From contig NZ_QRBB01000001.1 in NCBI RefSeq assembly GCF_003363135.1, positions 1,834,501 through 1,898,500 of the forward strand: a DNA stretch of 64,000 nucleotides, written 5' to 3'. This document shows positions 44,716 through 53,741 of this stretch, piece by piece. Below the pieces are notes generated by a model that was not told where the DNA came from, did no database searches, and worked only from the letters and a program-made list of their open reading frames with translations. The position numbers were made by a program, and so were the translations under genes. This DNA comes from Alteriqipengyuania lutimaris. GTDB lineage: Bacteria > Pseudomonadota > Alphaproteobacteria > Sphingomonadales > Sphingomonadaceae. Within the stretch, counting starts at the first letter, position 1; the number at the start of each line of letters is the position of its first letter.

Positions 44716-44743
44716 GCCCTTCGCCCCGAGCCTGTCGAAGGGC
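44716..44743. repeat. REP-like dyad between nusB and thiL
   Basis: gcccttcg (44716-44723) and cgaagggc (44736-44743) form a perfect 8-bp stem with a 12-bp interior ccccgagcctgt. The interior resembles the core of the pair at 4.4 kb, suggesting the same repeat family. Confidence 0.7.
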
Positions 44744-44803
44744 AGCATCTGCTTCATGAGAGGAGCGCTTCGTGAAGGTTGAATCCGCCGGGAGGGGATT
44801 GTC

Positions 44804-45253
44804 CTAGGAGCGAACCGCTTTCGCCACCGCATCGAGCACGCCATTGGCGAACTTGGCTTCGCGGTCGTCGAAGAAGGCTTTCGCGACATCGACATATTCG
44901 CTGATGACGGCGCCCTTCGGAATGTCGACGCGCGCGATCAGCTCGTAGGTGCCGCAGCGCAGAACCTGCAGCAGCGTCTTGTCGAGCCGCTTGAGGCTCC
45001 ACCCCTCGGCCAGCTTCGCCGCTAGGGCTTCGTCGATCTCTTCGCGGCGTGCATCCACGCCGCGCACGATATCGTCGAAGAAGGGGACTTCGGCATCGGC
45101 ATAGGTATCGCCCTCGATCTCCCGGCCCAGCCGGTGCTGGTGGAATTCGTCGAGCAGGCGGGGGAGGGGGGTGCCCTCCATGTCGCGCTGGTAAAGCGCC
45201 TGGACGGCGGCGAGACGCGCGGCGGAGCGGGCGGTGGAACGTTGGTTGGACAT
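44804..45253 (-). CDS. nusB: Transcription antitermination factor NusB
   Basis: 149 residues. RSAARLAAVQALYQRDMEG at the start, FFDDIVRGV, LKRLDKTLLQVLRCGTYEL and YVDVAKAFFDDREAKFANGVLD are typical. Binds boxA with S10 for rRNA antitermination. ATG 45253 overlaps the hisD stop by one base (TAATG), indicating coupling. Confidence 0.96.
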   Translation of the reverse strand: MSNQRSTARSAARLAAVQALYQRDMEGTPLPRLLDEFHQHRLGREIEGDTYADAEVPFFDDIVRGVDARREEIDEALAAKLAEGWSLKRLDKTLLQVLRCGTYELIARVDIPKGAVISEYVDVAKAFFDDREAKFANGVLDAVAKAVRS

Positions 45254-46542
45254 TACTTGAGACGCAATCTGATGGACTGGGCATGGGCCGGAAGCCCTTC
45301 GGCTTCGGCAAGGGCGATGGCGGCGGGGCCGATGGCGGCGAGCGCATCGGCATCCGCGTCGATAAAGCTGGTCCGCTTCATGAAATCGAGCACCGACAGG
45401 CCGCTGGCGAAACGCGCGCGGCGGCCGGTGGGCAGCACGTGGTTGGGGCCCGCGACATAGTCGCCGACCGCTTCGGGCACCATCCGGCCGAAGAACACGC
45501 TGCCTGCATGGCGAAGCTTTGCGAACAGCGCTTCGGGATCGTCGACCGCCAGCTCGACATGCTCCGCCGCCAGCCGGTTGGCGAGCGGGATTGCGTCGTC
45601 GAGTGTCGGCACCGTGATGATCGCGCCATGCGCGTCCCACGCGGCGCGCGCGGTCTTGCCGGTCGCGAGCATGGCGGCCTGCACATCGACCTGGTCTTCG
45701 ACCTGCGCGGCAAAATCGGCGCTGTCGGTGATGAGGATGCTTTGCGAGCTGGGATCGTGCTCGGCCTGGCTGAGCAGGTCAGCGGCGATCCATGCGGGGT
45801 CGTTCTGGTCGTCGGCGATGACGAGGATCTCGCTCGGCCCGGCGATCATGTCGATCCCGACCGTGCCGAACACCTGCCGCTTGGCCTCCGCCACCCAGGC
45901 ATTTCCGGGGCCGGTGATGACATCGACCGGGGCGATCCTGTCCGTGCCATAGGCGAGCGCGGCAATCGCCTGCGCGCCGCCGACGCGCCAGATCTCGTCG
46001 ATCTCCGCGATATGCGCCGCTGCCAGAACCAGCGGATTGATCTCTCCCTTGGGAGTGGGCGTGACCGCGACCAGCCGTTCGACCCCGGCGACGCGGGCGG
46101 GGATCGCATTCATCAGCAGCGAGGACGGGTAGGCCGCGCGCCCGCCGGGGACGTAGATCCCTGCGGCATCGACGGCATTCCAGCGATGGCCCAGCCGCAC
46201 GCCCGCATCGTCGGTATAGTCGCGCGGATTGGGTTTCTGCGCTTCGTGGTAGGACCGGATCCGCTCCGCCGCGAGGTTCAGCGCATCGCGCAGATCGCCG
46301 TCCAGCTCCTCGTATGCCTGCTCGCAGCGCGAGGCCGGGATGCGCCAATCCTCGTCGGAAGAGAGCGTGTGGCCGTCGAACCGGATGCTGAGCTCGGCCA
46401 GCGCCCTGTCGCCCTGCGCACCGACCTTGGCGATGATTTCGGCCACGTCACGGCCGACATCATTGGCGCTCTCGCGCCGCGCATTGACGACGCGGTCGAA
46501 CCGGTCCGCGAAATCGGGCGCGCTGGCATCAAGGATTTCCAT
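45253..46542 (-). CDS. hisD: Histidinol dehydrogenase
   Basis: 429 residues. GIYVPGGRAAYPSSLLMNAIPA, WRVGGAQAIAALAYGT, GPGNAWVAEAKR and LSQAEHDPSSQSIL (zinc and catalytic region) are classic; HVLPTGRRARFASGLSV closes. Last two steps of histidine synthesis. ATG 46542 overlaps the hisG stop by one base. Between hisG and nusB. Confidence 0.97.
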   Translation of the reverse strand: MEILDASAPDFADRFDRVVNARRESANDVGRDVAEIIAKVGAQGDRALAELSIRFDGHTLSSDEDWRIPASRCEQAYEELDGDLRDALNLAAERIRSYHEAQKPNPRDYTDDAGVRLGHRWNAVDAAGIYVPGGRAAYPSSLLMNAIPARVAGVERLVAVTPTPKGEINPLVLAAAHIAEIDEIWRVGGAQAIAALAYGTDRIAPVDVITGPGNAWVAEAKRQVFGTVGIDMIAGPSEILVIADDQNDPAWIAADLLSQAEHDPSSQSILITDSADFAAQVEDQVDVQAAMLATGKTARAAWDAHGAIITVPTLDDAIPLANRLAAEHVELAVDDPEALFAKLRHAGSVFFGRMVPEAVGDYVAGPNHVLPTGRRARFASGLSVLDFMKRTSFIDADADALAAIGPAAIALAEAEGLPAHAQSIRLRLK

Positions 46543-47213
46543 CAGGCGGCCGCCTTTTCGTTGAGGCGCGCATCGGCTTCGCGCCGGAAGGTCTCGACCA
46601 GTTCGGACACCCGGCTGTCGGTCTTCAGCGCGGCGCGGTTCACGATCAGCCGTGCGGTGATGTCGAGGATGCGCATCGTTTCGACGAGGCCGTTCTCGCG
46701 CAAGGTGGTGCCGGTCGAGACGAGATCGACGATCCGCCGCGAAAGTCCCAGAGAGGGCGCGAGTTCCATCGCCCCGTTCAGCTTCACGCATTCGGCCTGG
46801 ATGCCGTGCCGCTCGAAATGGCGACGGGTGATGTTGGGATATTTGGTCGCGACGCGCACGTGGCTCTCGCTGTCGACATCGCGCGCATCGGCGGCCAGCC
46901 GGGCGACCGCGAGGTGGCAATGGCCGATATCGAGATCGACCGGCGCATAGAGGTCCGAATAATCGAATTCCTCGATTACGTCCGATCCCACGATGCCGAT
47001 CTGCGCCGCGCCGTGGGCGACGAAGGTCGCCACATCGAAAGCACGCACCCGGATCAGGCGCATGTCGTCGCGCGTTGTCGCGAAGCTAAGTGAACGGTTG
47101 CCCTTGTCGTGAAAAGCAGGCTCGGGCACGACGCCCGCGCGCTCCATCACGGGCAGGGCATCTTCCAGGAGCCGGCCCTTGGGCACGGCGAAAGTGAGTT
47201 CGCTTTGCGGCAT
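46542..47213 (-). CDS. hisG: ATP phosphoribosyltransferase, short form
   Basis: 223 residues, the short HisG form without the C-terminal regulatory domain. [57 protein letters not shown] and [16 protein letters not shown] are conserved. First enzyme of histidine synthesis; short forms usually need HisZ, which is not in the window. First gene of the hisG-hisD-nusB block. Confidence 0.96.
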   Translation of the reverse strand: MPQSELTFAVPKGRLLEDALPVMERAGVVPEPAFHDKGNRSLSFATTRDDMRLIRVRAFDVATFVAHGAAQIGIVGSDVIEEFDYSDLYAPVDLDIGHCHLAVARLAADARDVDSESHVRVATKYPNITRRHFERHGIQAECVKLNGAMELAPSLGLSRRIVDLVSTGTTLRENGLVETMRILDITARLIVNRAALKTDSRVSELVETFRREADARLNEKAAA

Positions 47214-47262
47214 GGGGCGCCAGATAGGATGAGGCGGACGAAAGGGCAATTGCGCGCAGACT

Positions 47263-48333
47263 ATGACGGACAAAACGGCTGTGATGGATATCGTCTCGAT
47301 CCCCGAAGCGATCGAATGGCAGGCACGCCATGCCGAGGAAGCCGGCGCGCCGGGTACCGCACGCGTGATCCGCGCGCTCCTCTCGCTCGAAGACAGCAAT
47401 GCGGCGACCGCGCGGCGCATCTTCGGCTGGCAGGGCCTTAGCCTGCGCGACGCGATGCCCCTGCGCATCGCGGGCGGCCTGCATTACCTGCTGCTGAGCG
47501 GCGAGGAGCCACGGCTCGCGGACGTCTATGCCGGGCGCATCAGCGACCAGGGCCAGGTCGATGCGCTGGTGCGCGAGACGCTGGAGCGCTTCGACGCAGT
47601 GCTGATGCCGTGGCTCGACGGGCCGCCGCAGACCAACGAGGCGGGCCGTTCGTCCAGCATCATGGCGGGGCTGTGCTGGCTGGCGGGCAAGGTGCAGCCG
47701 CGCTTCGAAATGCTCGAGATCGGGGCGAGCGCGGGGATCAACACGATGATGGGCCGCTATCGCTTCGATCTGGGCGGGGTGGCTGTCGGCCCCTCGGGCA
47801 GCCGGATGGCGATCGCACCCGAGTGGCGCGGGGATGCGCCTCCCGCCACCGATCCGCAGATCGTCGATGCGCGTGGGTGCGACGTGAAGCCGGTCGACCT
47901 AGCCGATCCGGACGCTGTGCTGAAGCTGAAAAGCTATGTCTGGCCCGAAGCGCGCCAGCGGATGGCGCGGATCGATACCGCCGCCGCGATGGCAGAGCGG
48001 ATGCCGCCCGAGATCGACCGCGAGCGGGCCGGGCCGTGGGTCGAAGAGGCTCTTGCGCGCCCGCAGGAGGACGGCGTCACGCGCGTCCTGTTCCATACCA
48101 TCGTGTGGCAATACGTGCCCGAGGGCGAGCAGGCGGCGATTGCTGCCGCAATGGAGAAGGCCGGCGAGGCGGCGAGTGAGGACAAGCCGCTGGCGTGGCT
48201 GTCACTGGAGACCAACCGCGAAACCTTCCGCCACGAACTGCACGCGCGATACTGGCCGAGCGGCGGCGAATCGCAGCTGCTTGCCCATGCGCATCCGCAT
48301 GGCGAATGGGTGGAGTGGGTGGCCGCGCAATGA
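47263..48333 (+). CDS. DUF2332 family protein (methyltransferase-like)
   Basis: 356 residues. Central motif [21 protein letters not shown] resembles a SAM-binding loop, followed by [28 protein letters not shown] and a C-terminal [16 protein letters not shown], which match DUF2332. Function uncharacterised. Divergent from hisG with 49 bp between starts; its stop overlaps the start of the low-GC orphan (ATGA). Confidence 0.85.
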   Translation: MTDKTAVMDIVSIPEAIEWQARHAEEAGAPGTARVIRALLSLEDSNAATARRIFGWQGLSLRDAMPLRIAGGLHYLLLSGEEPRLADVYAGRISDQGQVDALVRETLERFDAVLMPWLDGPPQTNEAGRSSSIMAGLCWLAGKVQPRFEMLEIGASAGINTMMGRYRFDLGGVAVGPSGSRMAIAPEWRGDAPPATDPQIVDARGCDVKPVDLADPDAVLKLKSYVWPEARQRMARIDTAAAMAERMPPEIDRERAGPWVEEALARPQEDGVTRVLFHTIVWQYVPEGEQAAIAAAMEKAGEAASEDKPLAWLSLETNRETFRHELHARYWPSGGESQLLAHAHPHGEWVEWVAAQ

Positions 48334-48797
48334 GTAGTCAGGTTCGCTATCAATTTGCCGAGATGTACGTCGCGGGAGCAATGACGGACGCCGGATGGAA
48401 AATCTACTTGCCGTATCGCGACGAGGGCTTTGATTTCATTGCGATGTTGGGTTCTGGGGATGAGACCTTAATCCGTCCGGTACAAGTCAAAGGACTTTAT
48501 CCCAGCGAACAGAAACTGAAGAAGGGACACTATGGATTTCGTCAGAAATTGTCGGCGCTGAACCCTCAAATGATTCTAGCTCTGGCTTTTTTTCCGACTG
48601 ACTTTTCGCCTTTCCCCCAACACATCGCGTGGATGCCCAGAGCTGAGATCAAGACAATGTCTCGGGGGTGGCATCGGTGCGAGCCCGCGTCTTTCAGTGC
48701 TGACGGTCCGGCGCCGCGACGACACTTCTTGCCATACTTTGATGGTGACGGGCTCTCAAACGCTGCCAGCCCGACGTTCAGCGTCGGGTTGCGCTAG
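48330..48797 (+). CDS. Low-GC orphan with nuclease-like D-x-D...QVK motif
   Basis: 155 residues. GC content looks near 50 percent against roughly 65 percent around it, pointing to recent acquisition. DEGFDFIAMLGSGDETLIRPVQVKG has the acidic-strand / Q-x-K layout of the PD-(D/E)xK nuclease superfamily; a start N-terminus with an alpha helix (FAEMYVAGAMTDAGWKIY) is also common there. No other restriction or defence gene is adjacent. The overlap with the DUF2332 stop means translation may be coupled. Tail-to-tail with the next gene. Confidence 0.6.
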   Translation: MSSQVRYQFAEMYVAGAMTDAGWKIYLPYRDEGFDFIAMLGSGDETLIRPVQVKGLYPSEQKLKKGHYGFRQKLSALNPQMILALAFFPTDFSPFPQHIAWMPRAEIKTMSRGWHRCEPASFSADGPAPRRHFLPYFDGDGLSNAASPTFSVGLR

Positions 48798-49705
48798 GCC
48801 GTCTTCGCCAGAAACGCTTCCATCGCGGCATTGACCTTCTGCGGCGATTCCCACGGCACGAAATGTCCGCAGCCCTGCACCTGCTCCACCGTCAGGTCGT
48901 CGATGATGTCTTCAAGCCCCACCAGGTTGCCCGGTGGCAGGGCGACGTCGTCCATCGCCCAGATCACCAGGGTGGGGATCGTCAGGCTGGGCAGCTGCGG
49001 CGCCTGGTAGCTGACCGGGATCTCGAAAGGCGCATCCATCGGCGGGACGATGACCGGGCTCGCGCGATACCAGTTGAGCATCCCGAAGGCAGCATCGCGA
49101 TCCTGCCAATCTTCGAGCAGCCTGGCGCGCTCCTCGTCCTCCATGGCCGAGGAACGGTCCCATTTCACTTCCTGCATCAGGATGCCGACGAGGCCGTTCT
49201 CGCGCACCAGATCGTCGTTGTCGGTGTTGCGGAAGCCTCGCATGTACTGGCTGCTCTCGCGCTGGTGCGGATCGAGGAAGAGCAGCTTCTGGAAGATTGC
49301 GGGGTGGGGCGCGTTGGCGATGATGCAGCGCGACACGCGGCTCGTGCCGCCGCCCTTCTGCCCGGCGAGGGCAACACCCCAGGCGATGGCGCCGCCCCAG
49401 TCGTGCCCGACGATGGTGAAATCGTCGATGCCCAGTTCCGCTGCGAGCAGGAAGACGTCGCCGATCAGCTTGTCGGGCGTGTAGGCCTCGACCTCTTGCG
49501 GCTTCGACGAACCGCGATAGCCGCGCTGGTCGGGCGCAATGCAGCGGTAGCGATCCGAGAAATGCGCGATCTGGTGGCGCCAGGTGCGGTGGCTTTCGGG
49601 GAAACCGTGGAGGAAGATGAGGGCGGGTGCGTCGCGCGGCCCCTCGTCGACCACATCGAGTTCGATCCCGTTTCCAAGCCTTACGCGAGTCTGTTCCAAG
49701 CTCAT
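48794..49705 (-). CDS. Alpha/beta hydrolase, epoxide hydrolase-like
   Basis: 303 residues. Oxyanion HGFPESHRTWR, nucleophile elbow GHDWGGAIAWG with Asp, cap domain, VIWAMDDVALPPGN (acid region) and GCGHFVPWE (catalytic His). The Asp nucleophile favours epoxide hydrolase or haloalkane dehalogenase activity over esterase. ATG 49705 overlaps the SDR stop region. First of a detoxification-like neighbourhood. Confidence 0.9.
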   Translation of the reverse strand: MSLEQTRVRLGNGIELDVVDEGPRDAPALIFLHGFPESHRTWRHQIAHFSDRYRCIAPDQRGYRGSSKPQEVEAYTPDKLIGDVFLLAAELGIDDFTIVGHDWGGAIAWGVALAGQKGGGTSRVSRCIIANAPHPAIFQKLLFLDPHQRESSQYMRGFRNTDNDDLVRENGLVGILMQEVKWDRSSAMEDEERARLLEDWQDRDAAFGMLNWYRASPVIVPPMDAPFEIPVSYQAPQLPSLTIPTLVIWAMDDVALPPGNLVGLEDIIDDLTVEQVQGCGHFVPWESPQKVNAAMEAFLAKTA

Positions 49706-50523
49706 CACTCCGCTTCGATCTTTTCCATGTAGCCTTCCGCAACCCGCTGCGCGACCTGATCGAACAGCGCGTCGGGCGTCCGGCGCTGTTCGCCCCAGCT
49801 GCTCTCGCCGCCGCGCGCGACGATGATCTCGCGCTCATCGGCAGAGATGCCCTCGAGGATGCGCTGCGCGGCTTCTTCGGGCGACATGCCGTTGTCGATC
49901 ACGCTGTCGCTGCGCCCGCGCACATTGCCATCGGCGGTCAGTGCGTTGCGGCTGACATCGGTCGCGACCGATCCGGGGCACACGACATGGACTGCAACAC
50001 CTGTTTGCGAAAGTTCGGCACGCAGCGCGTCGGCATAGCCGACGAGCCCGTGCTTGGCCGCGCAATAGGCGGTGCGCAGCGGAATGCCGACCTTGCCCGC
50101 GACCGAGGATATGAAGACGAACCGGCCGCTGCCGCGCGCAGTCATATGAGGCAGCAGTGCCTGTGCCGCCGCGATCTGCGCGGTGAGATCGACCGCGATG
50201 ATCCGCCGATAGACGTCCATGTCGGTATCCACCGCCGCGCTGCGTTGCGAAATTCCGGCATTGGCGACGAAGATATCGACCCCGTTCTGCCATGTGGTCG
50301 CCTGTTCGGTGGCGGCGTGCATCGCCGCCTCGTCGGTCACGTCGAACGGTAGGATCAGCGTTTCGGTGTCGAGCGTGTCGGCCACCGCCTGCAGCCGCGC
50401 GTCGTCACGCCCCGAAAGTATGACCCGCGCTCCTGCGCTGGAGAACTTGCGCGCCAGCGCCGCCCCGATGCCCGAGGACGCGCCGGTGACCCACGCGACC
50501 TTGCCTTCGAACATGCTGCTCAT
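49705..50523 (-). CDS. Short-chain dehydrogenase/reductase
   Basis: 272 residues. Rossmann motif TGASSGIGAALARKF, NAG (VANAGIS), catalytic Ser in FISSVAGKVG and YxxxK (YCAAKHGL) are present. Classical SDR; substrate unknown. Start may be the first Met or the Met four residues on. Stop overlaps the epoxide-hydrolase-like start, indicating coupling. Confidence 0.93.
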   Translation of the reverse strand: MSSMFEGKVAWVTGASSGIGAALARKFSSAGARVILSGRDDARLQAVADTLDTETLILPFDVTDEAAMHAATEQATTWQNGVDIFVANAGISQRSAAVDTDMDVYRRIIAVDLTAQIAAAQALLPHMTARGSGRFVFISSVAGKVGIPLRTAYCAAKHGLVGYADALRAELSQTGVAVHVVCPGSVATDVSRNALTADGNVRGRSDSVIDNGMSPEEAAQRILEGISADEREIIVARGGESSWGEQRRTPDALFDQVAQRVAEGYMEKIEAE

Positions 50524-50533
50524 CCTTGGCCGA

Positions 50534-51427
50534 TCACGGATAGGTCACGGTCTTGGGCTTGTCGGGCAGGGGAATCCACTCCTCCTCGTCGCCCGGCACC
50601 GTGGGGAAGCGGCCGTTTGCCCAGTCTTCCTTCGCCTGCTCGATCCGGTCGCGGTCCGAGCTGACGAAATTCCAGTAGACGTGGCGTTTGGTGGAAAAGC
50701 TTTCCCCACCCAGCAGCATCACCCGCGCGCCCTTTTCGGACCGCAATGCGGGGGCGTCGCCGGGCTTGATGACCACGAGCCAGTAAAGTGGCAGTTCCTC
50801 GCCATCGAGCGTCGCCTCGCCGTCTACGACCATCAGCGCCCTCTCGTCCGCCGGCGAATCGATCGGCAACTGCCCGCCGGGCGCGAGGACGATTTCGGCG
50901 TAGATCGTGTCGGCGTAGGTCGTGGTGGTGGCGCGTTCTCCCCACAAATCGCCCATGATGACGATGGCGCGCGCGCCGCCGTCCTCGATCACGGGCAGAT
51001 TCTCGACCGCTTCGAACGCGGGGTCGATCTCTTCCTTGCCGTCGGGAAGGGCGAGCCAGGTCTGCATTCCGAACATGCGCGGACCGCCGGTTCGGTCGTT
51101 CTCGGGCGAACGTTCCGAATGAACGATCCCGCTGCCCGCGGTCATCAGATTGACCTGCCCCGGCTCGATCGTGGAGAACGTGCCGAGGCTGTCGCGGTGG
51201 TCGATCGCGCCCTCGAACAGCCAGGTGACGGTCGCGAGATTGATGTGCGGATGCGGGCGTACGTCCATACCGCCGCCGGGAGGCAGGCGCGCCGGGCCGA
51301 ACTCGTCGACGAAGATGAAGGGGCCGACCATGCGGCGATGCTTCGACGGCAGCGCGCGGCGGACCTCGAAATCGCCGAGATCGTGGTTGGTCGGCTTGAT
51401 GGTCGCTTCTACGGGTCCGGGAATCAT
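50534..51427 (-). CDS. Pirin family protein
   Basis: 297 residues, bicupin. DVRPHPHINLATVTWLFEGAI (metal His pair), MTAGSGIVHSE and C-terminal GGESFSTKRHVYWNFVSS are pirin motifs. Many bacterial pirins act as quercetin 2,3-dioxygenases or redox sensors. Overlaps the glutathione transferase gene downstream on this strand by 4 bp. Confidence 0.92.
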   Translation of the reverse strand: MIPGPVEATIKPTNHDLGDFEVRRALPSKHRRMVGPFIFVDEFGPARLPPGGGMDVRPHPHINLATVTWLFEGAIDHRDSLGTFSTIEPGQVNLMTAGSGIVHSERSPENDRTGGPRMFGMQTWLALPDGKEEIDPAFEAVENLPVIEDGGARAIVIMGDLWGERATTTTYADTIYAEIVLAPGGQLPIDSPADERALMVVDGEATLDGEELPLYWLVVIKPGDAPALRSEKGARVMLLGGESFSTKRHVYWNFVSSDRDRIEQAKEDWANGRFPTVPGDEEEWIPLPDKPKTVTYP

Positions 51428-52131
51428 GCGGCGTCGAGCTCCGGATAGTGGCGGAAAATACCGTCTTCGTTGAACGCCATCCGGCGATCCGACGCAAGGT
51501 ATGCCTTCAGCCCGTCAAGCTGCGCCATCGCGTCGCGGCACGCGATCAGCTTCGGATAATCGCCTTCGATCGCTGCCATGCGTTGCGGAAAGGCATAGCG
51601 GAGGCCTTCGACCAGCTGGAACAGCGACGTGTCGACGTGGGACCACTTCTCACCCAGCACGAAGGGGCCGTCGTTGGCGGACAGGGCATCCTCGAAATAG
51701 CGGAAGAACTTCGGCATCCGCTTCTCGCGAAAATCCTCCGCCACGCGCTTGGCCGCGTCCTTCTGATCGTCGTAATAGAGCGCGTCGGCGATCGGGTGGT
51801 GCACGTCGTGCGCCTCGGCGGTGATATCGGTGACGGTCAGCTGCAGCATGATAAGCTCGAGATTGCTGCGCGCGTCCTTGCCGCCGAACCCATGCCGGTC
51901 GGCCAGCCAGGTCACGATATGCGCGACCTGGGCGATGCAGATATCGCCATCGACCAGATATGGAGGCGCAAAGGGCCGAATGCCCGTGCGTGCTTCCATG
52001 TCGTCGACCAGCGCATCCACGCCATCCTCGCGCGCGCGGTCGCGGTAGCTTATGCCCGCGGCCTCCATCGCGACGCGCACGAACTCGCCACGCCCCGGTG
52101 CGCCGGTCCAGTACCAGAGGTCGTATGCCAT
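51424..52131 (-). CDS. Glutathione S-transferase family protein
   Basis: 235 residues. Thioredoxin-like N-terminus (YDLWYWTGAPGRGEFVRVAME; PYLVDGDICIAQVAHIVTWL) and an all-helical C-terminal domain (FVLGEKWSHVDTSLFQLVEGL). Resembles glutathione transferases of uncertain class. Catalyses addition of glutathione to electrophiles if active. Located between bolA and pirin. Confidence 0.85.
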   Translation of the reverse strand: MAYDLWYWTGAPGRGEFVRVAMEAAGISYRDRAREDGVDALVDDMEARTGIRPFAPPYLVDGDICIAQVAHIVTWLADRHGFGGKDARSNLELIMLQLTVTDITAEAHDVHHPIADALYYDDQKDAAKRVAEDFREKRMPKFFRYFEDALSANDGPFVLGEKWSHVDTSLFQLVEGLRYAFPQRMAAIEGDYPKLIACRDAMAQLDGLKAYLASDRRMAFNEDGIFRHYPELDAA

Positions 52132-52134
52132 TGG

Positions 52135-52413
52135 TTAGCCTCCCGCGCCCGGCGCGCTGGCCTTGATCGCCAAGGCGTGGACCCGGTCGCCGGGAATGTC
52201 GCCGAGGGCCGCGTTGACCATCCGCTGACGCTCCAGCCTCGACTTGCCGGCAAAGACCGCAGCCTCGATCGCAATCGTGAAATGCGATTCGCCGCTGCCG
52301 TCGTCGCCCATGTGGCCACGGTGCTTCGCGCTGTCGTTGATGATGTCGAGCGTGTCGGGCGCGAATGCATCGCGCAGGCGCCGTTCCATCTCCTGGGCCA
52401 CGGTTTCGGCCAT
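52135..52413 (-). CDS. BolA family protein
   Basis: 92 residues. LRDAFAPDTLDIINDSAKHRGHM, GESHFTIAI and FAGKSRLERQRMVNAALGD are BolA features, including the helix with conserved His. BolA proteins work with monothiol glutaredoxins in Fe-S metabolism. ATG 52413 is the start that fits; it is divergent from the J-domain gene 54 bp away, as in related genomes. Confidence 0.93.
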   Translation of the reverse strand: MAETVAQEMERRLRDAFAPDTLDIINDSAKHRGHMGDDGSGESHFTIAIEAAVFAGKSRLERQRMVNAALGDIPGDRVHALAIKASAPGAGG

Positions 52414-52467
52414 ATCGTCTCTCGGTCCCTTTGAAATTCGCGTCCCGCTATCCCACACTAAAGCGCT

Positions 52468-53061
52468 ATGCGACAGACCCGGTTCCATGGCCGCCACGAA
52501 GCGGACGGAAGATTGTGTTCCCACCCCGCCTGCGACGAGCCCGGCGAATTTCGTGCGCCCGGAGCCTACGGCAACAGCTTCGACGGGCCGGGCGAGTGGC
52601 GCTGGTTCTGTCTGGACCATATTCGCGAATTCAACGCCGGGTACGACTGGTTCGACGGCATGAGCGCGGACGAGATCCTGCGTGCGCAATCTCCCGCCGC
52701 CGGGTGGCAGACCGAAAGCCCCGCCTTCCGCCCGACCGCAGGCGTCGACGGAATGCCACGCTGGGCCGAATTCGACGATCCGCTCGATGCGATTTCGGCG
52801 CGTGCAGGCGGGATCAAGAGCCGTGCACGGCGCGAGGCCGAAATGGCGATGGACGGGCGCTTCTCGAAAGAAGAGGCGCAGGCGCTGGAGGTTCTGGGGC
52901 TGGGTGCGAAGACCGACCGCAAACGGCTTCGGCAGCGCTATTCCGAGCTGGTCCGGCGCTACCATCCCGACCGCAACGGCGGAGACCGCAGCCACGAAGC
53001 GCGGCTGGGGCGCGTGGTGGAGGCGTACCAGCTGCTGAGAAAAAGCGCGGCGATCGCCTGA
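52468..53061 (+). CDS. J domain-containing protein
   Basis: 197 residues. The C-terminal J domain has LEVLGLGAKTDRKRLRQRYS and HPDRNGG with an intact HPD, so it could stimulate a Hsp70. The N-terminus has potential metal ligands (Cys17, His19, Cys22, Cys48, His51). In many alphaproteobacteria this gene directly precedes cobS; here about 6.5 kb of other genes separates them. Confidence 0.88.
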   Translation: MRQTRFHGRHEADGRLCSHPACDEPGEFRAPGAYGNSFDGPGEWRWFCLDHIREFNAGYDWFDGMSADEILRAQSPAAGWQTESPAFRPTAGVDGMPRWAEFDDPLDAISARAGGIKSRARREAEMAMDGRFSKEEAQALEVLGLGAKTDRKRLRQRYSELVRRYHPDRNGGDRSHEARLGRVVEAYQLLRKSAAIA

Positions 53062-53066
53062 CCGGT

Positions 53067-53741
53067 TCAGTCGCGGTCTGGCGCGCCGGGCGGGAAAAAC
53101 TCGCGATAGGGCCTCGCATCCTCCACGCAACGAGCGACCGCAGGCAGCCCGAGCATTTCGGCGCGTAGCGCGGCAACACGCGGGCAATCCGCGGGAATGC
53201 GCTCGATCCAGTCGGCGTAGAATAGCGAGGGCGCCGCGGCGCAGGTAACGAGGCTGACATGCGGCGGTAGCCTATTGGAACCGAGCCAGTTCTCGATCCA
53301 GTTGTAGGCTTGATTGAGCCGCATCCGGGCGGCCGCCTGTTCGGCTGCATCTGGCGTCTCGCGCATACCCTTTTCAGGACGGTCGCGGCTTACGAACCAG
53401 CTCGAAACGAAGCGCTGCATGTTGCCCATCACATAATTGTCGAACACGCGGTCCATCATGCGCGCGATTACTGCCTCGGCAGGGTCCGCGGGAATCAGCG
53501 GGGAGGGGCCGGGATGGTGCACGGCGAGATGTTCGACAATACTGGTCGCCTCGACCACCACATTGCCATCGTCGACCAGCACGGGAATGTGCCCGCCGGG
53601 ATGAACCTTTCCGCAGAATTGCTGGTGCAACGGCTTGCCGCCTTCCAACTGCACGAAGGTGAACGGCGTATCATTGGCGTAAAGCGCGATGAGCGCCTTC
53701 CAAGTGTAGGAAGAAAACGGGTGCCCGTGGAGTTCCAGCAT
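53067..53741 (-). CDS. Glutathione S-transferase family protein
   Basis: 224 residues. N-terminal LHGHPFSSYTWKALIALYAND, then GGHIPVLVDDGNVVVEATSIVEHL (glutathione site ends with E-S/T); C-terminal helices include MQRFVSSWFVSRDRPEKGM. ATG 53741 overlaps the stop of the reductase gene. One of four such enzymes in the cluster. Confidence 0.87.
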   Translation of the reverse strand: MLELHGHPFSSYTWKALIALYANDTPFTFVQLEGGKPLHQQFCGKVHPGGHIPVLVDDGNVVVEATSIVEHLAVHHPGPSPLIPADPAEAVIARMMDRVFDNYVMGNMQRFVSSWFVSRDRPEKGMRETPDAAEQAAARMRLNQAYNWIENWLGSNRLPPHVSLVTCAAAPSLFYADWIERIPADCPRVAALRAEMLGLPAVARCVEDARPYREFFPPGAPDRD

